64,000 nt of DNA. Origin: Microterricola gilva (GTDB lineage: Bacteria; Actinomycetota; Actinomycetes; Actinomycetales; Microbacteriaceae). Made by a program: the position numbers and the translations under genes. The notes under the pieces are model-generated. The model worked only from the letters and a program-made list of their open reading frames with translations. It was not told the DNA's origin and did not search any database. The stretch is from assembly GCF_004217495.1 (NCBI RefSeq), contig NZ_SHLC01000001.1, positions 372,001 through 436,000 of the forward strand. The letters run 5' to 3'. Of this stretch, positions 8,585 to 17,097 are shown piece after piece; position 1 is the first letter of the stretch; each line of letters begins with the position of its first letter.

Positions 8585-8721
8585 GCCCGTCAGCGCTCTC
8601 CCAGAGCTTTCCCAGCTCGACGCTCCGCGCCCCGAGTTTCTGGGGTTCAGCGCGGTCGCCGATACCGAAATGTACCCCGAATGGGTTGCATTAGGAATGC
8701 CGGAGTGGGACGGTGGAGTCC

Positions 8722-8768
8722 GCTCCTCACGTACTTCGGAGGAGCAGGGATCGAACGCTCGGCGTTCG
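8722..8768 (+). promoter_or_regulatory. Double hairpin in the leader of the GlsB-like gene
   Basis: GCTCCTC (8722-8728) pairs with GAGGAGC (8739-8745), and CGAACGC (8752-8758) pairs with GCGTTCG (8762-8768) across a three-base loop. Both lie in the 209-base gap before the start at 8794, close to the ribosome site. They may be part of a structured leader or end the upstream transcript. Confidence 0.4.
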
Positions 8769-8793
8769 GCCCTCAACGGGAAGGGATATGACC

Positions 8794-9060
8794 ATGGGGT
8801 TCTTTGCATTTCTTCTCCTCGGCTTGATCGCCGGGGCCCTCGCCAAGCTGATCCTGCCGGGCAACCAGGGTGGTGGGTGGTTCGTCACGCTCCTCCTCGG
8901 TGTGGTCGGCGCGATGCTCGGCGGATGGCTGGGCGGCCTGCTGTTCAACGTCAGCCTCGAAGAGTTCTGGTCGATTCAGACCTGGCTCGTGGCCATCGCC
9001 GGTTCGATCGTCGTGCTCCTGATCTGGGGCCTCATCTTCGGCCGCAAGAAGACCGCGTAG
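8794..9060 (+). CDS. GlsB/YeaQ/YmgE-family stress membrane protein
   Basis: 88 residues with three membrane helices and the glycine-rich pattern of the transglycosylase-associated (GlsB/YeaQ) family: GLIAGALAKLILPG, then LLLGVVGAMLGGWLGG. ATG 8794 is preferred over ATG 8788 because GGGAAGGG (8778-8785) then sits eight bases away. The family responds to envelope or general stress; the molecular activity is unknown. The next gene encodes a small charged helical protein often seen among stress genes. Confidence 0.85.
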   Translation: MGFFAFLLLGLIAGALAKLILPGNQGGGWFVTLLLGVVGAMLGGWLGGLLFNVSLEEFWSIQTWLVAIAGSIVVLLIWGLIFGRKKTA

Positions 9061-9156
9061 TCGCGGTCACTCCCGGCCCGCGCCGGCTCAGGGCTCTCTG
9101 AGCTGCCGCGGGCCGAACACATTTGTCTGTTCGAACGACTCGCAGTTGGAGGAAAC

Positions 9157-9354
9157 ATGGGAATTCTCGATGACGCCAAGGAGACGGCCGGCGCCGCAGC
9201 CGAGAAGGTGTCGCGCTCGGTCGAAGACACCGTCGATCGCGTCAAGGACAAGATCGACGAGGTGAAGGCGGATGCCGAAGTGCGCAAGGCCGAGGCGGAA
9301 GCCGAATCCGTCAAGAAGCGGAACGCAGCGAAAGAACAGCTGCGCGACGACTGA
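9157..9354 (+). CDS. Small amphipathic helical (CsbD/LEA-like) stress protein
   Basis: 65 residues, almost wholly charged and alanine-rich, predicted as one continuous amphipathic helix (DTVDRVKDKIDEVKADAE). There are no cysteines and no membrane segment. Similar short proteins in actinobacteria accumulate in stress. It has an AGTTGGAGG ribosome site and is followed directly by a textbook terminator, so it ends a transcription unit. Confidence 0.7.
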   Translation: MGILDDAKETAGAAAEKVSRSVEDTVDRVKDKIDEVKADAEVRKAEAEAESVKKRNAAKEQLRDD

Positions 9355-9389
9355 CGGGCGCCGTCGGGTTCGAGAACCTGCGCGTGAGT

Positions 9390-9415
9390 GGGAGGGGTGC
9401 TTCGGCGCCCCTCCC
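9390..9415 (+). terminator. Terminator hairpin with UUCG tetraloop
   Basis: GGGAGGGGTGC (9390-9400) and GCGCCCCTCCC (9405-9415) form an 11-base stem with one G-U, closed by the very stable c(UUCG)g loop and followed by CTTTGCGTT. It also separates this gene from the convergent gene ending at 9434. Confidence 0.85.
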
Positions 9416-9433
9416 CTTTGCGTTCCCCGGCGG

Positions 9434-12400
9434 TCAGAGCTCGGCGACGGCTCCCGAGCGGGACGGGGCCGACGACCCGCGAGCGGAGCGTCGCCATGGC
9501 AACGCCAAGAGCACCCCGATGAGAAGCAGGGCTCCGCCGCCGACCACGGCGTACCACGGCGTCGACGCGGGGATCTCGAGGTACACCGTCAGGCCGAGGA
9601 TGCGCGAGAGCCCCCACGGCATCAGTGACATCTCGTCGTTCCACGCGGTCAGCGCCTGCTCGAGCCCGATCGCACCGAGGAACCCGCCAAGCACCGCGAG
9701 CACCAGGCCGGCGGCCGCGAGCACGACCCCCGTCGCCCGACGCGCGCCGATCTGGATGCCGAGTGACCAGCCTGCCGCGACCAGGACCCAGAGGAACAGG
9801 GCGAACGCCACGGTGATGTAGGCGGTTCGGGCGAGCGGATCGGTCCAGAACTCGAACCAGTAGTGGCCGGGGCCGCGCACCGCGAGCACGGCGAGCAGCA
9901 GGAGCGTGCGCAGGAGAACGGCCCCTCCCACGGCCGCGATCACCGCCCACGGAGAGCGGCGGCGCAGCGCGAGCGCGATGGCCGCGGCGAAGATGAGCCA
10001 GGCCGCGGTGGTGAAGAGCAGGTGCGACGGCGCCAGGAACCAGCCATAGATGCCCCGGCTCACGACGAGCAGCACCGCCGGCACCCCGACGAGGAGCACG
10101 CGGGAAGCGGTCGAGAGTCCGGCGACGGCGCCCGCGGCGCGCCACGGCCGTGTCCCGGCGAGCCACAGGGCCCGGGCCGCTGCCGCTCCCGGCCACGCCG
10201 CGAAGCGGGGCCACCTGGCCAGGATCCCCAGAGCGAGCCAGAGCACGAGCAGCCCGCCTGCGATGCGGGCCAGCCACGCCATCGGCAGGTCGAGGGCCGC
10301 TCTGGCCTCGCCGATGCGGGCCGCCGTGAGGTTGAACGCCGGCAGCTCGATCGAGTCGCCGTAGCGGGCCTCGTGCTCCGCGGCGAAGCCGTCGAACGCT
10401 GTGCGCGCGGCCGCCCACTGCTCCTTGGCCGTGCTCGATCCGGTGTCCAGCCACTGGCTGTGGCGCAGCACCATGGTGCGGTAGGAGCCGAGCGTCTCGA
10501 ACAGATTCACCTGGTAGTCGAGGGCGGCAACGAACTGCTCACGCAGCCCCTGGTCCTTCCACGTCGCCGGGTCGGATGCCGCGACGACATCGCGCATGGA
10601 TTCGGCGGTCCGTACGGCCTCGGCGCCGCCGTCGATGGCCGTCTCGAGTTCGGACTTACTCACGTGGTAGATCACGGAGAGCACCGCGCTGTCGCCGGTG
10701 AGGATGTCCCATTCGAAGATCCACATCATGGGCGGCGGCTCCAGGCCGAGTGCCTCGACCCGTTGGGAGGCGAATGGACCGATGTAGAGACCGCCGGTCA
10801 CGGCGTCCCGCGACTCGGACATCGCCGTGGCGATCGCCCGCACGGTGGCCGGGTCATCGGAGAACCACTCGTGGATCCAGTCGGCCGTCAGAGCGGCCGG
10901 GTCCAGCGCCGGGTCGCGGGCGAGTCGCGCGGCAAGCTCGGTGTTCAGCTCGTAGAGCTGCCAGAAGCCGGCCTTCAACTCGAGCGTCATGGGCCCGGCG
11001 CGCCACGGCCCGCCATCCTGGGTCCAGGTCCAGATCCCCTCGACGTTGGGGTTGGCGGCGATGAAGTGGGCCAGGGCGGTCTGGTAGAGCGAACCGAGAT
11101 CGTTCGGCAGCGCGCCGAAGGCCTCGAATTCACGTCGGCTCTGGAACTCGACGATGCGCCGTTGGCTGCCCGTCTCGAGCGTCGTGTTCAGCGGTAGGTA
11201 GCTGTAGAAGTCGCCGAGGGAGTACTTCGTCGACACGACGAGGGCGGGGGAGTCGATCCCATCGAGCACCTGGGCGTAGGACTCGGGGTTCGTGTGCATG
11301 TCGCCGACGGCTCCGACGCCGACGCTCCACGAGCGGAAGATCACCTCGCGCCCCGATTCCTCTGCCTGCTCGCTGAAGGTGGTGAGCATGGCACGCACCG
11401 CGTCGACCGAGGTCACGGCCAGCTCGGAGTAGTAGTCCCAACCGGGAAGGTCGTAGACGCGGCCGGCCTCGCCGATCCGGATCACGACGCCGTCGACGGC
11501 GGGCAGGGCGGCGTAGAGCTCGTCGAGCCCGGCGCGGTAGACATCCCAGAACCTCGGGTCCTCTGTTGCGAGCCCGCCGAAGGCCTCGTCGAAGTACTGC
11601 GCGAGGGGCGTGCTGAGTGCGAGCATGTCGGTGCGCATGTAGACCTTCATGCCGAGCTGGTCTGCGTAGTCGAGCAGCGGCCCGAACGCCTCCCGCATGG
11701 CCAGTGCGCGGGCGCGGTGCTGATCATCGGCGGCGTAGACGTCGGTGCCGTCGCGCACCGCGTCGAAGGTGAGGTACTCGATGAAGCCGGGCACCGCGAT
11801 CGCGTTGTAGCCGAGGGCGAGTGAGTGCCGGACGTACTCCTCGAACTCGCTCGTCGCGACGGCCAGCTCCGTCGCGTCGATGTACGGGGCGTCTGCGAGG
11901 ATGACGTCCTTGAACGCATTGGAGTTGTGCGAGTAGTCGGTGCCGTCCGTGTAGCCGGCCGGATCCGGCTTCACCCCGACGGCGCCGAGGTCGACCATGC
12001 GGAACGGCAGTGCGGAGTCGACGGTGCGGCCGAGATTCTCGGCGACTGGGCGCCCGGCCCGTACCGCGGATGCGAGGTCGTAGATGCCGAGCACGGCTCC
12101 GGCGCGGGTGGGCGCCGCGATCGTGATCGCCTCCGCGCTGCCCGACACGGTGTAGCTCTGATCCGAGTCCGGCTCGGCTGCATCGAACCGCACGGTCAGC
12201 GTCGCGGTCCCCTCCGTCGCTCCCGCACCGGCAACGGCATCACGGAGCGCGTCGATGGCGGTGTTCGTGCGCAGATCATCCGGCGCATCGATGCTCGTGA
12301 ACTGAGGCGGCAACACGGCGGCGGTGGCGGGTGCGACCGCGAGTTCCTCAACGGGGATCCCGATCGATGGCTCGCTCTGCAGGCCGAGGGCATCCGAGAC

Positions 12401-12484
12401 CTGCACGGCAACGCCGGCGCCGAGTGCGAGGAGTGCCGCCGCAACACCGAGGAGGGTCAGTCTCTGCCGCAGCGCACGTTTCAC
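9434..12484 (-). CDS. Membrane-anchored GH67-like glycoside hydrolase fused to a polytopic membrane domain
   Basis: 1016 residues. An N-terminal signal/anchor helix (about 9-28) is followed by a large extracytoplasmic part (about 40-690). That part resembles GH67 alpha-glucuronidases: an N-terminal helper domain, then barrel-like segments (IRIGEAG at the end of a strand) and a GH67-type helical region (GIWTWTQDGGPW, then LARDPALDPAALTADWIHEW). The last third (about 695-1000) has some seven or eight membrane helices. Known GH67 enzymes are soluble or secreted and lack such a tail, so substrate and catalytic residues remain uncertain. It is a single gene; the downstream neighbour is convergent. 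Confidence 0.65.
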   Translation of the reverse strand: MKRALRQRLTLLGVAAALLALGAGVAVQVSDALGLQSEPSIGIPVEELAVAPATAAVLPPQFTSIDAPDDLRTNTAIDALRDAVAGAGATEGTATLTVRFDAAEPDSDQSYTVSGSAEAITIAAPTRAGAVLGIYDLASAVRAGRPVAENLGRTVDSALPFRMVDLGAVGVKPDPAGYTDGTDYSHNSNAFKDVILADAPYIDATELAVATSEFEEYVRHSLALGYNAIAVPGFIEYLTFDAVRDGTDVYAADDQHRARALAMREAFGPLLDYADQLGMKVYMRTDMLALSTPLAQYFDEAFGGLATEDPRFWDVYRAGLDELYAALPAVDGVVIRIGEAGRVYDLPGWDYYSELAVTSVDAVRAMLTTFSEQAEESGREVIFRSWSVGVGAVGDMHTNPESYAQVLDGIDSPALVVSTKYSLGDFYSYLPLNTTLETGSQRRIVEFQSRREFEAFGALPNDLGSLYQTALAHFIAANPNVEGIWTWTQDGGPWRAGPMTLELKAGFWQLYELNTELAARLARDPALDPAALTADWIHEWFSDDPATVRAIATAMSESRDAVTGGLYIGPFASQRVEALGLEPPPMMWIFEWDILTGDSAVLSVIYHVSKSELETAIDGGAEAVRTAESMRDVVAASDPATWKDQGLREQFVAALDYQVNLFETLGSYRTMVLRHSQWLDTGSSTAKEQWAAARTAFDGFAAEHEARYGDSIELPAFNLTAARIGEARAALDLPMAWLARIAGGLLVLWLALGILARWPRFAAWPGAAAARALWLAGTRPWRAAGAVAGLSTASRVLLVGVPAVLLVVSRGIYGWFLAPSHLLFTTAAWLIFAAAIALALRRRSPWAVIAAVGGAVLLRTLLLLAVLAVRGPGHYWFEFWTDPLARTAYITVAFALFLWVLVAAGWSLGIQIGARRATGVVLAAAGLVLAVLGGFLGAIGLEQALTAWNDEMSLMPWGLSRILGLTVYLEIPASTPWYAVVGGGALLLIGVLLALPWRRSARGSSAPSRSGAVAEL

Positions 12485-12646
12485 TGGGCCAGACTAGTGC
12501 GCCGCGGGCCGAGCGAGCGTCACCGGCGGGCGCCGCGCCGGGACTCGGCTACCCGGCCGTGGTCAGGCAGCCGGCGGCGCGGATCTGGAACCGAGCGGTC
12601 AACGCTTGACTACGAACTTCAGAAAATTGTCGCCGCAATCTCCGGG

Positions 12647-12674
12647 TTGACCCTTACCGTTGTGTCAACGACAC
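12647..12674 (+). promoter_or_regulatory. Candidate promoter and operator of the VOC gene
   Basis: TTGACC at 12647-12652 resembles a -35 box. GTGTC-AAC-GACAC (12662-12674) is a perfect inverted repeat lying between it and the ribosome site of the VOC gene at 12693. A repressor bound here would block initiation; no regulator is nearby, so the binder is unknown. Confidence 0.35.
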
Positions 12675-12692
12675 GACAAGAGAGGGAAACTC

Positions 12693-13136
12693 ATGAGTCT
12701 GCGGGGATTCAGCACCATCAACATGTGGGCCGACGACGTCACGGCCGCATCCGTTTGGTACACCGAATTTCTCGGCATCGAGCCGTACTTCAGCCAGCCT
12801 GGACCCGATGGCCGTGCTGCCTACATCGAGTACCGCGTCGGCGACTATCAGCACGAGCTCGGCATCATCAGCCGCGCCTGGGCGCCGCCCGGTTCCGCGA
12901 CGGAACCGGGCGGTGTCGTCATGCACTGGCATGTTGACGATCTCGAGGCAACCGTGGCGCGGCTGCTCGCGATGGGAGCCACCGAGTACCAGCCGATCAC
13001 GCCGCACGGCGATGCCGGGTTCGTCACGGCGTCCGTGGTCGACCCTTTCGGAAATGTGCTCGGCGTCATGTCCAACCCGCACTACCTCGAGGTCCTCGCC
13101 GCCAGCCAGCCGGCCGAACGACACTCCACCTCCTGA
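12693..13136 (+). CDS. VOC-family (glyoxalase/bleomycin-resistance fold) protein
   Basis: 147 residues comprising two beta-alpha-beta-beta-beta modules. Glu and His residues suited to metal binding include YRVGDYQHELG and the HWHVDD strand. The C-terminal VDPFGNVLGVMSNPHY is a VOC signature. ATG 12693 follows GAGAGGGAAA and is preferred to an upstream in-frame start. The fold serves dioxygenases, isomerases and resistance proteins; the reaction is not predictable here. Confidence 0.85.
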   Translation: MSLRGFSTINMWADDVTAASVWYTEFLGIEPYFSQPGPDGRAAYIEYRVGDYQHELGIISRAWAPPGSATEPGGVVMHWHVDDLEATVARLLAMGATEYQPITPHGDAGFVTASVVDPFGNVLGVMSNPHYLEVLAASQPAERHSTS

Positions 13137-13252
13137 GTGCCATCCCCGTGGTGAGATAGGCGTTCCCGACCGATCGTCGCCGGAGTCGCCGCGCGTGAGC
13201 CGGGCTGTCGCCGCGTCCTGGCGACGCGCGGCGCTGGGCACGATCTCGAGGA

Positions 13253-15160
13253 GTGACTAGCCTGAGAGATGTGGCAAACGTGGTGAAGTCCAAACAGCCA
13301 GCGGTGAAACGATGGGTTTTCTGGCCCGCGGCGGTGATCGTGACGCTCTTCGTGAGCTTCGCGTTGCTTGCCCCGGCGGCGGCCGAAGCCATGTTCGGCG
13401 CGATCCAGTCCAGCATCGTCAACACCTTCAGCTGGTACTACGTGCTGATCGCCGCGTTCTTCGTGGTGTTCAGCCTCTTCCTCGGGTTCAGCCGTTTCGG
13501 CGACATCCGGCTCGGGAAGGACGACGAGGAACCCGAGTTTTCCCTCATGTCGTGGTTCTCGCTGCTCTTCGCCGCCGGAATGGGCATCGGCCTCGTCTTC
13601 TACGGTGTGAGCGAACCACTCAGCCACTACGCGGACCCGCGGCCCGGTGTTTCAGGCACCCCGGCACAGCTGGCCCAGCAGGCTCTCACCCAGACCTATC
13701 TGCACTGGGGCGTCCACGCCTGGTCGATCTACGTGGTCGTCGGGCTGGCGCTGGCCTACGCGATCCACCGACGCCGACGCCCGCTCTCGATGCGCTGGGC
13801 GCTCGAGCCGCTGCTCGGCCGGCGTGTGCGCGGCGGCTGGGGAAACGCGATCGACACCGTCGCCCTCGTCGGCACCCTGTTCGGTGTGGCCACCTCGCTC
13901 GGCCTCGGTGTGCTGCAGATCAGTTCGGGGCTGGAGGCCGCAGGGCTCGGTGACCCGACCGAGCTCACTCAGCTTCTGATCATCGGCGTCATCTCCGTGT
14001 TCGTGCTGTGGTCGGTGCTCTCCGGCGTGGACAGAGGCATGAAGTGGCTCTCCAACACGAACCTCGTGCTGGCGGGGCTGCTGGTCGTGTACCTGCTGGT
14101 GATGGGGCCGACGACGTTCCTGCTGCGCGAGTTCGTGCAGTCGATCGGGTCGTACATCCAGAACTTCATCAGCCTCTCCTTCAACGTGAACGCCTTCACC
14201 GGGGAGGAGGGCGAGGCGTGGCAGGCGCAGTGGACCTCGTTCTACTGGGGCTGGTGGATCTCGTGGGCGCCGTTCGTCGGCGTCTTCATCGCCCGCGTCT
14301 CGAAGGGCCGCACCGTGCGGCAGTTCGTCACCGGTGTGATCATCGTTCCGACGCTCATCGGCATCCTCTGGTTCAGCGTTCTGGGTGGTACAGCCATCGC
14401 CATGGAGCTCACCAACCCGGGCACCCTCGTCGGTGAGGATGGAACCGTCGAGCTGCAGGGCGCGCTCTTTGCCATGCTCGCCCAGATTCCGGGCGGCCAG
14501 GTGCTCACCATCGGCGTCATCATCTTGATCGGCGTGTTCTTCATCACCTCGGCCGATTCCGGTGCGCTGGTCATGGGCATGCTCGCATCCGGCGGCCAGA
14601 TCCACCCCGCGCGGTGGGTGCGGGTCTTCTTCGTTGTGATCACGGCGCTGCTGGCCGCGTCGCTCCTGCTCTCTGGCGGCCTCGTCGCGCTGCAGACGGC
14701 GGCGATCATCATCGCCCTGCCGTTCAGCATCGTGATGCTGATGATCTGTTGGTCGACCGTGATCGCCTTCAGCCGGGAGCGGAGAGCCTACGCCCTCGCG
14801 CGGCGGGCACAACTCGTCGACGACATCGGCGACTTCTATGGGCTGGATGCCGACGACGGCGGCGAGGAGCCAACGCCGGTTCGGCCGGCACTCTGGCCGT
14901 GGCCGCTCCGAAAGCGGCCGGCCGCGGAACCGGTAACGGTCGCCACGACGGCCAGCGCTCTGCCGAACCCCGAACCGTCGACGGCCGCCATCGACACGCT
15001 CATGGAGGCCGAGCAGCAGGCCATCGACGATGCAGCCGCGGCTGATGTCGAGGCGGCGATGCTCGATGCGAGGCAGGGCGGCGATGCGCAGGATGACGAG
15101 GCTTCACCGGAGGCGGCCGACGAGTCGGCTCAGCACGCCGATCGGGAACCACCGCTCTAG
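13253..15160 (+). CDS. BCCT-family betaine/carnitine/choline transporter
   Basis: 635 residues, twelve membrane helices. The family's glycine motif GMGIGLVFYGVSEPL and the Trp-rich helix 8 region YWGWWISWAPFVGVFIARVSKGRTVRQF (split here as YWGWWISWAPFVG and FIARVSKGRTVRQF) are present. After the last helix there is a hydrophilic tail of roughly 120 residues, acidic at the end, longer than in many BCCTs; in BetP such tails sense osmotic stress. GTG 13253 or GTG 13271 could start it; neither has a strong ribosome site. Likely sodium-coupled uptake of compatible solutes. Its stop codon overlaps that of the convergent MFS gene. Confidence 0.92.
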   Translation: MTSLRDVANVVKSKQPAVKRWVFWPAAVIVTLFVSFALLAPAAAEAMFGAIQSSIVNTFSWYYVLIAAFFVVFSLFLGFSRFGDIRLGKDDEEPEFSLMSWFSLLFAAGMGIGLVFYGVSEPLSHYADPRPGVSGTPAQLAQQALTQTYLHWGVHAWSIYVVVGLALAYAIHRRRRPLSMRWALEPLLGRRVRGGWGNAIDTVALVGTLFGVATSLGLGVLQISSGLEAAGLGDPTELTQLLIIGVISVFVLWSVLSGVDRGMKWLSNTNLVLAGLLVVYLLVMGPTTFLLREFVQSIGSYIQNFISLSFNVNAFTGEEGEAWQAQWTSFYWGWWISWAPFVGVFIARVSKGRTVRQFVTGVIIVPTLIGILWFSVLGGTAIAMELTNPGTLVGEDGTVELQGALFAMLAQIPGGQVLTIGVIILIGVFFITSADSGALVMGMLASGGQIHPARWVRVFFVVITALLAASLLLSGGLVALQTAAIIIALPFSIVMLMICWSTVIAFSRERRAYALARRAQLVDDIGDFYGLDADDGGEEPTPVRPALWPWPLRKRPAAEPVTVATTASALPNPEPSTAAIDTLMEAEQQAIDDAAAADVEAAMLDARQGGDAQDDEASPEAADESAQHADREPPL

Positions 15161-16659
15161 GGCGTCGGCGCCCGCTTCGGCAGGGTGAAGACGAAGAGGA
15201 AGGCGACGATGCTGAGCCCGGCGCTCACCGCGAGGGCGGATGCCGCGCTGCTCGCAAATGCGTCTGCGACCGCCTCCGGCGTGTTTCCGGTGATGTTCAG
15301 CGTTCCGAACAACACGCTGCCGACGATGGCGATGCCGATGGCCGCGCCGACGCGCTGCATGACGCTGATCACGCCGCTCGCCGCCCCGGCCTCCGAACGA
15401 TCGACGGTGGCGACGATGAACTGCGCGTTCGGGGCGATGAAGCAGCCGTTGCCGACGCCGGCGATGAACAGGGGCACCAGCAGCAGCCAACTGCTCAGCT
15501 CGGTGGCCGGCGTCAGCAGCAGCACCAGCCACACCCAGATGAGACCGATGCTCACGAGCGCGGTGCCCATCACCAGAACGGTGCGGCCCAGCATCCGCGA
15601 CAGGCGGTCGCTCTGCGCCGCGCCGATGATGCTGCCGATCGCGAATGGCAGCGAGACGAGGCCCGCTTCGAGGGCGGTGTGGCCGAGGCCGGCCTGCCAG
15701 AGCAGCGAGATCGTGAAGAAGATGCCGGTGAACGACGCGAAGTAGACCAGCGCGAGGATCACGCCACCGCTGAACGCCGGGTGGGAGAACAGGTGCGGTG
15801 GCACCAGCGGTGAGCGCCCGCGCTTGGCCAGGCGCAGCTCCCAGAGTGCGAAGAGCAGGATGAGCACGGCCCCGGCCACGAGCGTGAGGTAGGTCCACAG
15901 TGGCCAGCCGAGGTCCTGGCCCTCGATCAGTGGGACGAGGATGGCGATGAGCCCGGCCGAGAGCAGCAGCAGCCCGATCGGATCGGTGGCCGTCTTGACT
16001 CGTGCCCCGCCGCGGACCGGCAGCAGGATGGCTGCGGCGATCAGCGCGATGACGCCGATCGGCAGGTTCACCCAGAACACGACGCGCCAGCCGTTGACCT
16101 CGCCGAACGCCTCGATGATGAGGCCACCGAGGATGGGACCGATCGCGGTGGAGACCCCGATCGTCGCCCCCATGATCGCGAACGCGTTGCCACGGGCGTT
16201 CAGCGGGAACATCAGCTGGATCAGGGCCGTGACGGCCGGCACGAAGACACCGCCGGCGAGGCCCTGCGCCACGCGGGCGACGACGAGCTGGAGGTCATTC
16301 GTTGCGAGTCCGCAGAACAGGCTCGCGAGCGTGAACAGGGCGAGGCCGGTGAAGAACACCCACTTGTGGCCGATCCGGTCACCGACGCGGCCGGCCGGGA
16401 TGAGCGCGAGGCCGAAGGCGAGGGCGTAGCCGGAGATGATCCACGACAGGGTCGCCTCCGAGGCGTCGAGGCTGGTGCGGATCGTCGGCAGCGCGACGTT
16501 GACGATGGTGGTATCGAGCAGCGCCATGAACATGCCGAGCAGCAGCACGATGAGTGCGGACCACGCACGCCGGGGAACCGCGGGTGGCGATGCCGCCGGT
16601 GCGGTGGCCGCGCCCGCTGGCGACTCGGCGGGCAGGCCTGCTGGTGGGGTGTCAGGCAT
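15157..16659 (-). CDS. DHA2-family MFS drug/proton antiporter
   Basis: 500 residues with about fourteen membrane helices. Motif LDTTIVNVALPTI in helix 1 and GRVGDRIGHKWVF in loop 2-3 define the DHA2 (EmrB/QacA) subgroup, and the motif-C region GATIGVSTAIGPILGGLI is clear. ATG 16659 follows GGAAGG at a ten-base distance and gives a normal length; a longer frame upstream is not family-like. It exports lipophilic drugs or cations. Its last four bases (CTAG) are shared with the end of the convergent BCCT gene. Confidence 0.9.
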   Translation of the reverse strand: MPDTPPAGLPAESPAGAATAPAASPPAVPRRAWSALIVLLLGMFMALLDTTIVNVALPTIRTSLDASEATLSWIISGYALAFGLALIPAGRVGDRIGHKWVFFTGLALFTLASLFCGLATNDLQLVVARVAQGLAGGVFVPAVTALIQLMFPLNARGNAFAIMGATIGVSTAIGPILGGLIIEAFGEVNGWRVVFWVNLPIGVIALIAAAILLPVRGGARVKTATDPIGLLLLSAGLIAILVPLIEGQDLGWPLWTYLTLVAGAVLILLFALWELRLAKRGRSPLVPPHLFSHPAFSGGVILALVYFASFTGIFFTISLLWQAGLGHTALEAGLVSLPFAIGSIIGAAQSDRLSRMLGRTVLVMGTALVSIGLIWVWLVLLLTPATELSSWLLLVPLFIAGVGNGCFIAPNAQFIVATVDRSEAGAASGVISVMQRVGAAIGIAIVGSVLFGTLNITGNTPEAVADAFASSAASALAVSAGLSIVAFLFVFTLPKRAPTP

Positions 16660-16836
16660 GAGGTGTGATCCTTCCGGCGTGCGAGAGCACCGTTCCAGTA
16701 TCAACCCGGCGGTGCGCATCGGCCAGAGGGGAGCCGAGGCCGCTGCGGTGTCAAGCCCTTCTCGGCGCCCTGCCTGCCGCGTAGGGTCCGAACTGGGAGC
16801 CGAACTCAGGGCCCCACGGAGAAATGAGGTGCAACC

Positions 16837-17091
16837 ATGAGTATCGGACTCGGCATCTTCCTGATCGCGATCGGCGCCATTCTCACCTTCGCACTGAACG
16901 TGACGCTTGACTGGATCGACCTCGATCTCGTCGGCTACATCCTGATGGCTGCCGGTGCGGTGGTGACGATCATCGGCATCGCGCTGCTCATGCGTCGGCG
17001 CCGCAGCGTCTCGACGACACAAACGCTCTCGGACCCGGTGCGCGGCGAGCAGACGACCAGAAGGGAAGACGAGATTTCCCCCGAGCTGTGA
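16837..17091 (+). CDS. DUF6458-type small membrane protein
   Basis: 84 residues: a first membrane helix (GLGIFLIAIGAILTFAL), the acidic DWIDLDLVGY link, a second helix and a basic RRRRS stop-transfer signal followed by a hydrophilic tail. This matches the actinobacterial DUF6458 family, of unknown function. GAGGTGCAACC precedes the ATG. Confidence 0.8.
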   Translation: MSIGLGIFLIAIGAILTFALNVTLDWIDLDLVGYILMAAGAVVTIIGIALLMRRRRSVSTTQTLSDPVRGEQTTRREDEISPEL

Positions 17092-17097
17092 CAGCGC

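Noticed and set aside
9434-12484. Calling the large membrane protein a plain alpha-glucuronidase
   Set aside because: Only part of it resembles GH67 and I could not fix the catalytic acids, so only a GH67-like label is supported.
16660-17022. N-terminal extension of the MFS gene
   Set aside because: The added 121 codons are hydrophilic and overlap the DUF6458 gene on the other strand; ATG 16659 has a ribosome site.
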